A stretch of 64,000 nucleotides of DNA from DASQHW01 sp038209365 (GCA_038209365.1 JBBQXS010000014.1:33248-97247); one strand, 5' to 3'; positions 17,524 to 26,675 are shown, counted from the first letter of the stretch. Notes: generated by a model from the sequence alone, not told the origin. A program made the numbers and translations.

Positions 17524-18246
17524 ATGACGTTATTGTCGGTCGAGGACGTGCGCGTCGAGTTCGGCGGCATCGTCGCGCTCGCCGACCTGACGTTCACGAT
17601 CGACGAGGGTCAGATCTGCGCGCTGATCGGACCAAATGGTGCAGGCAAGACGACGCTGTTCAACTGCGTGAGCAGGCTCTATCACCCGACCAGCGGTCAG
17701 ATCACCTACGACGGCAAGCGCCTGCTGTCGATGCCCGCGTCCCGGATCGCGAGGGTCGGCATCGCGCGCACCTTCCAGAACCTCGCCCTGTTCCCCGCGC
17801 TCTCGGTGCTCGACAACGTGCTGATCGGCGGCTACACGCACGGGCCCGCGAACGCCAAGCGGCGCGCGGAGGCGCGCGGAATACTCGAGCGCCTCTCGCT
17901 CGAGCACCTCGCCGATCGGCCCGCGGTCGGTCTTCCCTACGGCACCTTGAAACGCATCGAGATCGCCCGCGCGCTCGCGGCGCGACCGAAACTGCTCCTG
18001 CTCGACGAGCCTGCGGCCGGGCTCACGCACTCCGAGGTCGACGAGCTGGGCGAGCTCATCCGGTCGGTGCGCGACGAGTTCAAGCTCACGGTGCTGCTCG
18101 TGGAGCACCACATGACGATGGTCATGTCGATCTCCGACCACATCGTCGTGCTCGACTTCGGCTCCAAGATCGCCGAGGGAATGCCCGCCGAGGTGCGCGA
18201 CAATGCTCGCGTCGTCGAGGCGTACCTCGGAGCCCCGACCCCATGA
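17524..18246 (+). CDS. livG: Branched-chain amino acid-type ABC transporter ATPase LivG
   Basis: A 240-residue cytoplasmic ATPase that powers import with LivF. Walker A is GPNGAGKT near residue 37, the Q-loop lies in ARTFQN, the signature region is PYGTLKRIEIARAL and Walker B is LLLLDEPAAGL. The C-terminal tail (ADHIVVLDFG, MPAEV) is typical of LivG rather than LivF. The signature reads YGTLK rather than LSGGQ, a variation common in LivG proteins. The ATG has GGGGGGA upstream. A -10-like TAGGTT at 17489-17494 may be the promoter of the five-gene operon. The next gene overlaps by four bases. Confidence 0.9.
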   Translation: MTLLSVEDVRVEFGGIVALADLTFTIDEGQICALIGPNGAGKTTLFNCVSRLYHPTSGQITYDGKRLLSMPASRIARVGIARTFQNLALFPALSVLDNVLIGGYTHGPANAKRRAEARGILERLSLEHLADRPAVGLPYGTLKRIEIARALAARPKLLLLDEPAAGLTHSEVDELGELIRSVRDEFKLTVLLVEHHMTMVMSISDHIVVLDFGSKIAEGMPAEVRDNARVVEAYLGAPTP

Positions 18247-18953
18247 GCGCGCTGCTCGAGGTCTCCGAGCTGAGAGCCGCGTACGGCGCGGTCCGGGTGT
18301 TGCACGGTGTCGACTTCTCGGTGAACGAGGGTGAGGTCGTCGTGATCCTCGGCGCCAACGGAGCCGGGAAGACGACGACATTGCGGGCGATCTGCGGGAT
18401 GGTCGACGCCCACGGCCGCGTCGCGTTCGCCGGTCGGGCGGTCCTCGGCCGCAAACCCGAACAGATCGCCGCCGCGGGGGTCGCGCACGTGCCCCAGGGT
18501 CGCGGCACGATCGTCGACCTGACCGTTGTCGACAACCTCCGCATCGGCGCGTACTCGCGTCGCGACAAGGAGGTCGACACGGACATCGAACGCTGGTTCT
18601 CGGTCTTTCCGAGACTGGGCGAGCGGAGTGGCCAGCAGGCGGGAAGCATGAGCGGCGGTGAGCAGCAGATGCTCGCGATCGCACGGGCGATGATGGCGCG
18701 CCCGAAGCTCGTGCTGCTCGACGAGCCGTCGCTCGGTCTCGCCCCGATCGTGACCCAAATGCTGTTCCGAACCCTCGGCGATCTGAACCGCGACGACGGC
18801 GTCTCGATGCTCGTGGTGGAGCAGAACGCCAACCTCGCGCTCGGCATTGCGACGCGCGGCTACGTGCTCGAGACGGGGACGATTGTCACATCGGGCTCGG
18901 CGGAAGATCTTGCCGGCAACGACGAGGTACGCCGCGCGTACCTCGGGATCTGA
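18243..18953 (+). CDS. livF: Branched-chain amino acid-type ABC transporter ATPase LivF
   Basis: The second ATPase of the pair, 236 residues. It has Walker A GANGAGKTT, the LivF-typical Q-loop VPQGRGTIVDLTV, a perfect signature SGGEQQMLAIARA and Walker B LVLLDEPSLGLAP. The H-loop region reads LVVEQNA. The ATG overlaps the livG stop (CCATGA), so the two ATPases are translationally coupled and probably form a heterodimer under the LivH-LivM membrane pair. Substrate range cannot be read from the ATPases. Confidence 0.9.
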   Translation: MSALLEVSELRAAYGAVRVLHGVDFSVNEGEVVVILGANGAGKTTTLRAICGMVDAHGRVAFAGRAVLGRKPEQIAAAGVAHVPQGRGTIVDLTVVDNLRIGAYSRRDKEVDTDIERWFSVFPRLGERSGQQAGSMSGGEQQMLAIARAMMARPKLVLLDEPSLGLAPIVTQMLFRTLGDLNRDDGVSMLVVEQNANLALGIATRGYVLETGTIVTSGSAEDLAGNDEVRRAYLGI

Positions 18954-18962
18954 GGCGATCAG

Positions 18963-19844
18963 GTGTCGTTGTTCCTGACTCAGTTGATGAACGGCATCGG
19001 GAACGGTGCCGTGTACGCGTCGCTGGCGCTCGCGCTCGTGCTGATCTATCGCACGACCGGGATCCTGAACTTCGCGCAGGGCGAGATGGCCCTCTACTCG
19101 ACATACCTCTTTTGGTACTTCACCGATCGCGGTATGCCGGTCGTCGTCGCGATCCTGCTGACCATGGTGCTCTCGTTCATCGGTGGCGCCGCGATCGAGC
19201 GAGTCGTGCTTCGTCCCGTCGAGAATTCGTCGCCGCTCGTGCTGGTGATCGTCACGATTGGCATGTTCCTCGCGTTGAACTCGATCGTGCAGGTGCAGTT
19301 CGGCGCCGACATCAAGACCAACCTCCCGCGCGCATATCCCAAGCACGTATGGCGGCCGGGTGACGTGCAGATCTCGGCCGACACGCTGGTGCTCGTCGGC
19401 GTCCTGATCGTCGTGTGCTTCGTCCTCTACCTGTTGTTCCAGCACACCAAGCTCGGACTCGCGTTCCGCGCCGTGTCGTCGAATCCGGAGTCGAGCCGGC
19501 TCGTCGGGGTGCCGGCCGGCCGGATGTTGATGCTCGGGTGGGCGCTCGCCGCCGCCCTCGGCGCGCTGGCGGGCTGTCTCATCATCCCCACGATCGGGCT
19601 CCAGGCGTCCTCGATGCAATCGATCCTGGTGTTCTCGTTCGCGGCCGCCGCGCTCGGAGGCTTCGACAGTCCGCTCGGTGCGGTCGTCGGCGGCCTCATC
19701 GTCGGCGTCGCGCAGTCGCTGACGACGCAATACATCAAGTCGTTGAGTGACATCGTGCTGATCGTGCCCTTCGGGCTGATCCTCGTCGTGCTGATGGTGC
19801 GGCCGCAGGGGCTCTTCGGTACTCGACGCGTGGAGCGAGTGTGA
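18963..19844 (+). CDS. livH: Branched-chain amino acid-type ABC transporter permease LivH
   Basis: A 293-residue membrane permease with about eight hydrophobic segments. The start FLTQLMNGIGNGAVYASLALALVLIYR and the following TGILNFAQGEMALYS are strong LivH signatures; the GRML-like and AAALGGFDSPLGAVVGGLIVG segments correspond to the EAA-like coupling region. Start GTG follows livF by nine bases with a GATCAGG leader. It overlaps livM by four bases. The family includes importers of amino acids, urea and short amides, so leucine-type specificity is presumed, not shown. Confidence 0.88.
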   Translation: MSLFLTQLMNGIGNGAVYASLALALVLIYRTTGILNFAQGEMALYSTYLFWYFTDRGMPVVVAILLTMVLSFIGGAAIERVVLRPVENSSPLVLVIVTIGMFLALNSIVQVQFGADIKTNLPRAYPKHVWRPGDVQISADTLVLVGVLIVVCFVLYLLFQHTKLGLAFRAVSSNPESSRLVGVPAGRMLMLGWALAAALGALAGCLIIPTIGLQASSMQSILVFSFAAAALGGFDSPLGAVVGGLIVGVAQSLTTQYIKSLSDIVLIVPFGLILVVLMVRPQGLFGTRRVERV

Positions 19845-20917
19845 CGTCTCGGCGCCAGCTCCAGACGATCGGCCTCGTGGCCGCGATCGGCGCGCTCGTG
19901 GTGCTCTCGGTGGTTCCCCACCTCGCGAGTGCCACCGATACTCAACGGTGGGCCCAGGCGCTGTACATCGGGATCGCCGCGATGGGGCTCAACCTCCTGA
20001 CGGGGTACAACGGCCAGGTGTCGATCGGTCACGGCGCGTTCTTCGGGGTCGGTGCGTACACAACCGGGCTGCTGATGCACCAGCACGATTGGCAGTTCCT
20101 CCCCACGCTGCTCGTCTCGGCGCCGCTTTGCTTCGTCATCGGCGTGTTGATCGGGTTCCCGGCGCTGCGCGTCAAGGGCCTGTACCTGGCGCTCGTGACG
20201 CTGGGCCTCGCTGTCGTGTTCCCCGATCTCACCAAGCACTACGTGCACGTCACCGGCGGCACCAACCTCGTCGCCCTCAACCGGACGGAGCTCGCACCGC
20301 CGGCGTGGGTGCCGACGTGGCTCTCGTCGATCGGTCGCGACGACCAGTGGGCGTATTACGTGACCTTCGCGCTCGCGGTCGTGCTGGTCGTCGCCACCTA
20401 TCTGATGGTGCGCAGCCGCTTCGGTCGCGCCTTGATCGCGGTGCGCGACCACGAGGCCGCGGCCGAGACCGTGGGGATCAATGCCGCGCGCGTGAAGGTC
20501 ATGGCGTTCGCGCTGAGCGCGCTGTACGCAGGTGTTGCCGGCTCGTGCGCGGTGCTCGTCGATCACCTCGCCAACGCCGACAAGGTGCAGACATTCCAGC
20601 TCTCGATCAAGTTCCTCGTCGCGGTCGTGATCGGCGGTACGGCCACGGTGATCGGCCCACTCGTCGGCGCGGGCGTCGTCGTCTCGCTCCAGTGGATCAT
20701 CTCGGACGTGCTGCCGAAGCGCGTGAGCTCGATCGGTGTGCTGGAACGCACGCTCGGCAACCCGGCGGCGTCTCCCGCGATCTTCGGCATCCTGCTCATC
20801 CTCTTCGTCTTCGTGTTGCCCGACGGGATCGTCGGCGGCGTGCGGCGCTTCTGGGGCCGTCTCACGAGCGGCCGGTCCGGTGCGCCGCCTACAGCTCCTG
20901 CACCACTTACAACGTGA
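19841..20917 (+). CDS. livM: Branched-chain amino acid-type ABC transporter permease LivM
   Basis: A 358-residue membrane protein with about ten hydrophobic segments. The block ALYIGIAAMGLNLLTGYNGQVSIGHGAFFGVGAYT is the LivM hallmark, split here only in quotation; the coupling loop is near AVRDHEAAAETVGINAARVKVMAF. The start is GTG, overlapping livH. The last codons and stop lie in a 15-bp exact tandem duplication that also provides the Shine-Dalgarno for livK. It pairs with LivH to form the membrane channel. Confidence 0.88.
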   Translation: MTSRRQLQTIGLVAAIGALVVLSVVPHLASATDTQRWAQALYIGIAAMGLNLLTGYNGQVSIGHGAFFGVGAYTTGLLMHQHDWQFLPTLLVSAPLCFVIGVLIGFPALRVKGLYLALVTLGLAVVFPDLTKHYVHVTGGTNLVALNRTELAPPAWVPTWLSSIGRDDQWAYYVTFALAVVLVVATYLMVRSRFGRALIAVRDHEAAAETVGINAARVKVMAFALSALYAGVAGSCAVLVDHLANADKVQTFQLSIKFLVAVVIGGTATVIGPLVGAGVVVSLQWIISDVLPKRVSSIGVLERTLGNPAASPAIFGILLILFVFVLPDGIVGGVRRFWGRLTSGRSGAPPTAPAPLTT

Positions 20918-20936
20918 AGGGTTACAACGTGAAGGG
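20907..20936 (+). repeat. Exact 15-bp tandem duplication at the livM-livK junction
   Basis: TTACAACGTGAAGGG occurs twice, end to end. The first copy holds the end of livM with its TGA stop; the second copy places GAAGGG 9 bases before the livK ATG as the ribosome-binding site. It looks like a recent slippage duplication that doubled the Shine-Dalgarno motif. Confidence 0.9.
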
Positions 20937-20945
20937 ATCGCGCTA

Positions 20946-22337
20946 ATGGATCACGTATCTCGTCAACGCCGCCGGGCATCGTGGAGGTGCTTGCGTGTCT
21001 TCGCGTTGTGCACCGTCATCGCGCTCGTCGCGGCCGCATGTGGCAGCAGCCGCCGCAACGACACGACCGGCACCACCGGCGGGAACGGCACGACGCCGGG
21101 TGGAGCGCCGCAAAACGTCGTCCCCACCGCGGATTGCCCGGCGGGACAAGACACCGTCGGCGTGAGCGGCGACACGATCACGCTGGGCACGAGTCTTCCC
21201 GAGTCCGGCCAGTACGCGCCGTTCATCGCCATCCTGAAGGGCGAGAGGTCGTACTTCGAGTACCTCAACGCGCAAGGTGGCGTCGAGGTGCCGAAGGGAA
21301 GCGGCAAGAAGTACAAGATCAAGCTCGTCGACAAGGACGACGCCTACGACGCCGCGCGGACGGTGACGAACGTCAACTCGCTGATCACCGACACCAAGGT
21401 GTTCTCGTTGCTCAACGTGGTCGGCACCAAGAACAACCTCGGCGCCCGTGACACCGTCAACAGCGAGTGCGTACCCGACCTGCTCATCGCCTCCGGTGCA
21501 GTGCAGTGGGGCAACATGAAGTTCCCGTGGATGCTGGGCTCCGAGCTCGTGCCGTACCCGCTCGAGATGCGCGTGTTCGTCGACTACCTCAAGAAGAACA
21601 AGCCGAACGCGAAGATCGCGGTGCTCAAGGCGAGCGACGACTTCGGGCAGTCCTACTCCGACACGCTGCAGGAGCTCGTGAAGGGCACGAACCTGTCGAT
21701 TGTCCAGACGACGGGCTACGACCCCGAGAGCTCCGACGTGAAGGCGCAGGTCACCAGCCTCGCCGCGACCAAGGCCGACGCGTTCGTCATCGGTGCGGCC
21801 CTGCTCGCGTGCCCGAGCGCGTTGAACGCAATGGGCGACGCGGGCTGGAAGCCCATCGTGTATATGTCGGGCACGTGCGTGTCGAAGCTGCTGCTCAGCG
21901 CGGCCGGCAAGAATGCCGACGGCCTTCTGACCGTGACACCGTTGATCGATCCGTCGGATCCCGCCAACGCGAGCAAGCCTGCGATGCAGTTGTACACGCA
22001 GCAGGTGAAGAAGTACTCGGACGCCGACGTCACCGATGGCATCGTCGCTTACGGCTGGACCACGGCGGCACTCATGGCCAAGATTCTTGAGAGCTCGCCT
22101 AAGCTCGACCGCGCTTCGGTCATGGAGACCGCGCGCACGCTCACCGACGTCAAGGGTGTCGGCCTCCAGCTCGCCGACTCGACGTGGAACACGAGCGCGC
22201 AGGACTGGTTCATCGGCGAAACGTTCCAGTTGGTCACCTACGACAGCACGGCCGCCCACACGAAGGCGTTGGGTCCGATCACGGACCTCGACGGCAAGAC
22301 CGCCGAGCTCTCGCCGCCGGCGCTGTTGCGTCAGTAG
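20946..22337 (+). CDS. livK: Substrate-binding lipoprotein of the Liv-type ABC importer
   Basis: A 463-residue periplasmic-binding-fold type I protein. A twin-Arg-free N-terminus (RQRRRASWRCLRV) leads to a hydrophobic stretch ending in the lipobox VAAACGS. The mature protein is therefore probably lipid-anchored outside the membrane. A Thr/Gly-rich linker follows, then the ligand domain with TLGTSLPESGQYAP and FSLLNVVGTKNN. The downstream VAVLKASDDFGQSY-type segment is typical of Peripla_BP_6 proteins. It completes the operon livG-F-H-M-K and would deliver substrate to LivHM. The stop overlaps the convergent bioD end by seven bases. Confidence 0.88.
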   Translation: MDHVSRQRRRASWRCLRVFALCTVIALVAAACGSSRRNDTTGTTGGNGTTPGGAPQNVVPTADCPAGQDTVGVSGDTITLGTSLPESGQYAPFIAILKGERSYFEYLNAQGGVEVPKGSGKKYKIKLVDKDDAYDAARTVTNVNSLITDTKVFSLLNVVGTKNNLGARDTVNSECVPDLLIASGAVQWGNMKFPWMLGSELVPYPLEMRVFVDYLKKNKPNAKIAVLKASDDFGQSYSDTLQELVKGTNLSIVQTTGYDPESSDVKAQVTSLAATKADAFVIGAALLACPSALNAMGDAGWKPIVYMSGTCVSKLLLSAAGKNADGLLTVTPLIDPSDPANASKPAMQLYTQQVKKYSDADVTDGIVAYGWTTAALMAKILESSPKLDRASVMETARTLTDVKGVGLQLADSTWNTSAQDWFIGETFQLVTYDSTAAHTKALGPITDLDGKTAELSPPALLRQ

Positions 22338-22954
22338 CGCGCCGCAAGACGTTCGGAGAGGGACTCGAGGTCGGTGACGACCTCGAGGCCCTCTCGCGTG
22401 CGCAGCCACTCGGCGTTGCGACGGTGCAGGTTGTCCGCCTCGTCGAACCGGTTCAGATACACGATCGGCGCCGGGTCGAGCACAGCCGCGCACAGCCGGA
22501 CCAAACCGATGGTGCCGAGGCCCGCGGCGGCGACGAGCACGACGGCCCGTGGTGCGACCGAGACGATCAGGTTGCGGGTGTCACCGTCGTGCGCGAGCGG
22601 GGAGAGCAGTCCGCCCGCTCCTTCCACGAGCGTGGTCCCCGTCTCCGGGAGGTCGAGCTCGCGTACGAGGTCTGCGAGGTGAATCGCGGGCAGGCCGAGC
22701 GCGTCTGCGGCCATCGGCGGTGCCATCGGCAGGGGAAGCCAGCGGTGGCGGGGGCACACGCGCTCGACCGGCTCGCCGCACGCCGCGGCAAGCAGGTCGG
22801 CGTCGGTGGTGGGGTCGGCGGGGTCGAACGACTGCCGGGGTTTGCGGGCGTGCGCGCCACGGGCGCGCGCGACGGAAGCGGTGACATACGTCTTGCCGAC
22901 CTCGGTGCCGGTACCCGTGACCACCACGACGCTCCTTCGCGGCGGGGGTGTCAC
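22331..22954 (-). CDS. bioD: Dethiobiotin synthetase
   Basis: BioD forms the ureido ring of dethiobiotin from diaminopelargonic acid, CO2 and ATP. The 207-residue protein begins shortly before the P-loop TGTGTEVGKTYVTASV. It has the LVEGAGGLLSPL catalytic block and the VAAAGLGTIG segment. It is a little shorter than the roughly 225 residues of Escherichia coli BioD. The GTG start overlaps the bioF stop (GTGA), so bioA-bioF-bioD is a tightly coupled operon. It ends inside the livK 3' end from the opposite direction. Confidence 0.92.
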   Translation of the reverse strand: MTPPPRRSVVVVTGTGTEVGKTYVTASVARARGAHARKPRQSFDPADPTTDADLLAAACGEPVERVCPRHRWLPLPMAPPMAADALGLPAIHLADLVRELDLPETGTTLVEGAGGLLSPLAHDGDTRNLIVSVAPRAVVLVAAAGLGTIGLVRLCAAVLDPAPIVYLNRFDEADNLHRRNAEWLRTREGLEVVTDLESLSERLAARY

Positions 22955-24051
22955 GCGGTGCGGAGCTCTCCGAGCACGTCGGCAAGCGCGCGTTGGAGGT
23001 GCGCGACCTGCGCATCGGTGTGCGCGGCGGAGAGCGTGACACGCAGCCGGGAGGTGCCGGCGGCAACGGTCGGGGGACGGATCGCGGGGACGAGCACGCC
23101 GCGGTCGAGCAACGCGGCGGCCGCGTCGAGGGTCGCGCCCTCGTCGCCGATCACGAACGGCACGATCGGCGACGGGTGGCAGGTGCGGATGCGGTCGACG
23201 AGCGCCCGCAGGCGCGCGACGAGCCCTTCCCCCTCGGCGCTCCGCAGGACACCGAGTGCGGCGAGCGCCGCCGCGCTGTCGGCGGGCGTCGGCGCGGTCG
23301 TGAAGATGTACGGCCGGGCGCGGTTCTCGACGAGCTCGATGTAGCGCGTCGGTCCGGCGACGAAACCCCCGAGCGACCCGAGGGTCTTCGACAAGGTGCC
23401 GACGCGCAGGACGTCGGTGTCGTCCGGTACCACCACGTCGGGCCCGAGCACCGCGTGGGCCTCGTCGAGCACGCACAACGCGCGCTCGCGCGTGCACAGC
23501 TCGACGAGCGCGTCGACGTCGGCCGCGTCGCCATCCATCGAGAACACCGTGTCGCTGACGACGAGCGCTCGTCGTCCGCCGCGATCACGGAGGAGCGCGG
23601 CCAGATGTTCGAGGTCGCCGTGGCGGTACACCGCGACATCGGCTCGGGCGAGCCGGCAGCCGTCGATGATCGACGCGTGGTTCAGCTCGTCGCTGCACAC
23701 CAGCACGCCTTGCGTGCCGAACGTCGTCAACACGCCGAGGTTCGTCGCGAACCCGGTGGGGAAGAGCGCGGCGCGCGGCGTGCGCTTCCACGCCGCGAGT
23801 GCGCGCTCGAGCTCCGAGTGCACGGGCCGGGAGCCGACGATGAGCCGCGCCGAGCCGCTGCCGGACCCGTCGCGTTCGAGCGCATCGCGGGCGGCGGCGA
23901 CGACCGCGGGATGGCGGGTGAGTCCGAGGTAGTCGTTGGAGGCAAACGCGACCGGTCCGTCTCCGGCGACGTCCAGGTCGCGAGGTGCGCGCCATCGGCC
24001 CGTGGCGCGGATTGCACGGGCCTCGGCGTCGGCCCACACGCGCCAGGTCAC
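22951..24051 (-). CDS. bioF: 8-amino-7-oxononanoate synthase
   Basis: BioF condenses pimeloyl-thioester with alanine, the first dedicated ring-building step of biotin synthesis. The 366-residue PLP enzyme has FASNDYLGLTRHP at the N-terminus and SGSARLIVGS. The NHASIIDG block, VLDEAHAVLG, and the Schiff-base lysine in GTLSKTLGSLGG complete the alpha-oxoamine synthase pattern. The GTG start overlaps the bioA stop by four bases; longer starts upstream would run far into bioA and are rejected. Confidence 0.93.
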   Translation of the reverse strand: MTWRVWADAEARAIRATGRWRAPRDLDVAGDGPVAFASNDYLGLTRHPAVVAAARDALERDGSGSGSARLIVGSRPVHSELERALAAWKRTPRAALFPTGFATNLGVLTTFGTQGVLVCSDELNHASIIDGCRLARADVAVYRHGDLEHLAALLRDRGGRRALVVSDTVFSMDGDAADVDALVELCTRERALCVLDEAHAVLGPDVVVPDDTDVLRVGTLSKTLGSLGGFVAGPTRYIELVENRARPYIFTTAPTPADSAAALAALGVLRSAEGEGLVARLRALVDRIRTCHPSPIVPFVIGDEGATLDAAAALLDRGVLVPAIRPPTVAAGTSRLRVTLSAAHTDAQVAHLQRALADVLGELRTA

Positions 24052-25343
24052 GGTTCGGACACGTCGTCGATCGCCGCACTCAGCGCGTGCACGGTCCGAT
24101 GCAGTTCCTCGGAGGTGATCGTGAGCGGCGGCATCAGCACGACGACGTCGCCGAGCGGCCGCACGAGCACGCCCCGCTCCACGGTCGCCGCACACACCCG
24201 GCGTCCGTAGCGGAGCCCTTCACCCGGTGGCGCCAGCTCGATGCCGACCATGAGGCCCCGCTGACGGATCTCCTTGACTGCCGGCTTGGACGCGACGCGA
24301 TCGTCGAGCAGCGCGGCGAGCTCCTCGGACCGGGCGCGCACGGTGGCGAGCACATTCCACGCGTCGAGCAACTCGAGGTGCCGCAGGGCCACGGCTGCTG
24401 CGAGCGCGTTCCCGCCGTATGAATGACCGTGGTACAGCGTGTTCGTCCCGAGATCCGCGCCGAGGAACGCATCGAAGACGCGCCCACACGCGACGGTCGC
24501 CGACATCGGGAGATAGCCGGCGGTCAACCCCTTGCCGAGACACACGAGGTCGGGACGGATGCCGGCTTGTTCGCTCGCGAACAGCGTGCCCGTGCGACCG
24601 AACCCGGTCGCGACCTCGTCGCAGATCAGCAGCACGTCATTGGCACGGCACGCGTCCGCGAGCTGCGCGAGACCGTCGGGATCGGCGAGTTGCATGCCCG
24701 CGGCGCCCTGCACGAGGGGCTCGACGACCACGGCTGCGAGCTCGGTTGCGTGCGCCGCGATCATCCGGCACGCCGTGCCGAAGCACTCGGGATCGGCAAA
24801 GTCGGGGGCGCGCAGCACCGGGAAGCGCAACGGGTCGAACACGTCGGTGCCGAAGCCGCTGTCGCCGAGTGAGAGCGCGCCGATCGTGTCGCCGTGGTAC
24901 GCCCCACCGAAGGCGAGGAACGTCGTGCGACCCTCGACCCCACGGTTCACCCAGTACTGGAACGCGATCTTCAGCGCCTGCTCGACGGCGGAGGCGCCGT
25001 CCGACGCGTACAGGAAGTGGGGGTCGTCGACCGGCACGGCCGCGGCCAGCGCCTCCGAGAGCTGGATCACGGTGCGGTTGCCGTTGCCGAGCATCGTCGT
25101 GTGCGCGCCTCTGCCGAGCTGCTCGCGAACGGCGTCGTCGAGCTCGGGAACGCAATGCCCGAGCGTCGTGACCCACAGCGACGAGATCGCGTCGAGGTAG
25201 CGCCGTCCGTCGACATCGACCACCTCGTGGCCCTCCGCGCGTTCCACGATGATGGGTGCGTTGCTCGCATACGCGGCCATCTGCGTGAACCCGTGCCACA
25301 CCACCGCGGCATCCCGCTTCACCCATGCTTCTTTGTCGCTCAC
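24048..25343 (-). CDS. bioA: Adenosylmethionine-8-amino-7-oxononanoate aminotransferase
   Basis: BioA transfers an amino group from S-adenosylmethionine to make diaminopelargonic acid. The 431-residue class III aminotransferase shows the start WHGFTQM and DGRRYLDAISSLWVTTLGH typical of BioA. It also has FLAFGGAYHGDTIGALSLG, the ICDEVATGFGRTG Asp block and LGKGLTAGYLPMS with the PLP lysine. GTG 25343 gives the usual N-terminus. No bioB or pimeloyl-forming bioC/bioH is visible in the window. The gene is divergent from a TetR gene, with about 46 bp between them. Confidence 0.94.
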   Translation of the reverse strand: MSDKEAWVKRDAAVVWHGFTQMAAYASNAPIIVERAEGHEVVDVDGRRYLDAISSLWVTTLGHCVPELDDAVREQLGRGAHTTMLGNGNRTVIQLSEALAAAVPVDDPHFLYASDGASAVEQALKIAFQYWVNRGVEGRTTFLAFGGAYHGDTIGALSLGDSGFGTDVFDPLRFPVLRAPDFADPECFGTACRMIAAHATELAAVVVEPLVQGAAGMQLADPDGLAQLADACRANDVLLICDEVATGFGRTGTLFASEQAGIRPDLVCLGKGLTAGYLPMSATVACGRVFDAFLGADLGTNTLYHGHSYGGNALAAAVALRHLELLDAWNVLATVRARSEELAALLDDRVASKPAVKEIRQRGLMVGIELAPPGEGLRYGRRVCAATVERGVLVRPLGDVVVLMPPLTITSEELHRTVHALSAAIDDVSEP

Positions 25344-25389
25344 ACTGGGATTCTGACGCAGGGTGCACCGACGCGTCGCACGACCCACA

Positions 25390-26004
25390 ATGTGGTTGAT
25401 GACCCAGGCGACGGATCCTCTCTCGCTGCGTGATCGGTTGCTCGCGGCGACCTATCGGTGTGTGGAGCGGTTCGGGCTCGGCAAGACGACGATCGAGGAC
25501 GTCGTGAAGGAATCGGGCGTCTCCCGGGCCACGATCTACCGACAGTTCCCGGGCGGACGCGACGAGCTGTTGCTCGAGACCGTCGGCTGGGAGCTCACCA
25601 ACTACTTCACGCGGCTCGCCGATCACGTGCGGGACGCACCGGACCTCGCCGACCTGCTGCGCACCGGCCTGTGGTTCGCGCACCGCTCGATCACCGAGCA
25701 CGGGCTCCTGCGCAAGATCATGGACACCGAGCCGGAGCGGCTGTTGCCGCTCCTCACCACGGAGTCCGCCAAGACCCTCCCGTTCATCGCCGACTTCCTC
25801 CAGCCCTATCTCCGGCGCGAGGCCGACGCGGGCCGGCTACGACCCGGGACCGACCTGGACCGGGCCGCGGAATACCTCGCCCGTGCGATCCTCTCGCTGA
25901 TCGGTGCCCCCGGCCGGTGGGACCTCGAGGATCCGGACCAGGTCCGCGACCTCGTCGCCACCGAGCTGCTCGGGGGCATCGCTGCGCCAGGAAGCGCCCC
26001 GTAG
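25390..26004 (+). CDS. TetR/AcrR family regulator
   Basis: A 204-residue one-component regulator. The N-terminal helix-turn-helix reads TTIEDVVKESGVSRATIYRQFPGGRDELL, a textbook TetR DNA-binding domain, followed by a helical ligand domain of about 140 residues. No clear SD precedes the ATG at 25390, and an ATG at 25399 is equally possible. It is divergent from bioA and followed, 70 bp later, by a second TetR gene. Its target is unknown. Regulation of either the bio operon or the downstream diiron/desaturase genes is possible but not shown. Confidence 0.87.
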   Translation: MWLMTQATDPLSLRDRLLAATYRCVERFGLGKTTIEDVVKESGVSRATIYRQFPGGRDELLLETVGWELTNYFTRLADHVRDAPDLADLLRTGLWFAHRSITEHGLLRKIMDTEPERLLPLLTTESAKTLPFIADFLQPYLRREADAGRLRPGTDLDRAAEYLARAILSLIGAPGRWDLEDPDQVRDLVATELLGGIAAPGSAP

Positions 26005-26037
26005 CGGGCCGTTTCCTGCAGACCGAGCGGCGACACA

Positions 26038-26070
26038 TTGACAATGAGACGTTCAATGCGTAATTGTCTC
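26038..26070 (+). promoter_or_regulatory. Candidate promoter with operator-like inverted repeats before the second TetR gene
   Basis: A consensus -35 TTGACA (26038-26043) is followed after 17 bases by TAATTG, which would start transcription at or next to the TetR start codon. Two overlapping inverted repeats fill the same interval: CATTGAC with GTTCAATG, and TGAGAC with GTCTCA. Such nested dyads are typical TetR operators, so autoregulation is likely. The -10 match is poor, which lowers confidence. Confidence 0.45.
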
Positions 26071-26075
26071 AGGTG

Positions 26076-26675
26076 ATGCAACGCGAGGTCCCGCCGCAGG
26101 CCGTTCGAGTCCTCGACGCGGCGCTGACGTGCATCGGGCGGGTCGGCCTGGCCAAGACGACCCTCGACGACGTCGCCCGCGAGGCCGGGTGTGCGCGGGC
26201 AACGGTGTACCGCTACTTCCCCGGCAAACAGCAGCTGATCTGCGCGCTGGTCGAGCGAGAGGTCGCGGCCTTCCGCCAGGGGCTGCTCGCCGCGGCCCAG
26301 GACGCCCCGTCCCTCGGCGAAGCGGTCACGACGATCATCACCGCCGCGGCCGGTGCCCTGCTGGGCCATCCCGCGCTCACGTTCGTCGCCGCCCACGAGC
26401 CCGAGATGCTGCTCCCGTATCTCGCGTTCGAGCGCGAGAGCGCGGTACTGGGTGCAGCCGCGCAGCTCGTCGCGCCGGCGTTCGCGCCGTTCCTTCCGAT
26501 CGATCGCGCCACCCGGCTCGCGGAATGGGTGGCGCGCATCACGCTGTCGTACCTGTGTTGTCCGTCGGAACACGTCGATCTGAACGACGCTTTCCAGGTG
26601 CGCGCGCTCGTTGACGATTTCGTATTGCCGGCGACTTGCGTCCCGCCGGCGCTCTCAAAAGGGGTAACGCCATGA
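26076..26675 (+). CDS. TetR family regulator next to lipid-modifying genes
   Basis: A 199-residue regulator with the helix-turn-helix TTLDDVAREAGCARATVYRYFPGKQQLI and a helical C-terminal ligand domain. ATG 26076 or GTG 26073 may be read from a leaderless message. The stop overlaps the ATG of the diiron protein (ATGA), so the two are one operon. A 16-bp palindrome in front of the desaturase downstream is the size expected for its operator. A role in membrane-lipid or fatty-acid control is inferred from context only. It is about 40% alike by eye to the preceding TetR in the HTH region. Confidence 0.87.
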   Translation: MQREVPPQAVRVLDAALTCIGRVGLAKTTLDDVAREAGCARATVYRYFPGKQQLICALVEREVAAFRQGLLAAAQDAPSLGEAVTTIITAAAGALLGHPALTFVAAHEPEMLLPYLAFERESAVLGAAAQLVAPAFAPFLPIDRATRLAEWVARITLSYLCCPSEHVDLNDAFQVRALVDDFVLPATCVPPALSKGVTP

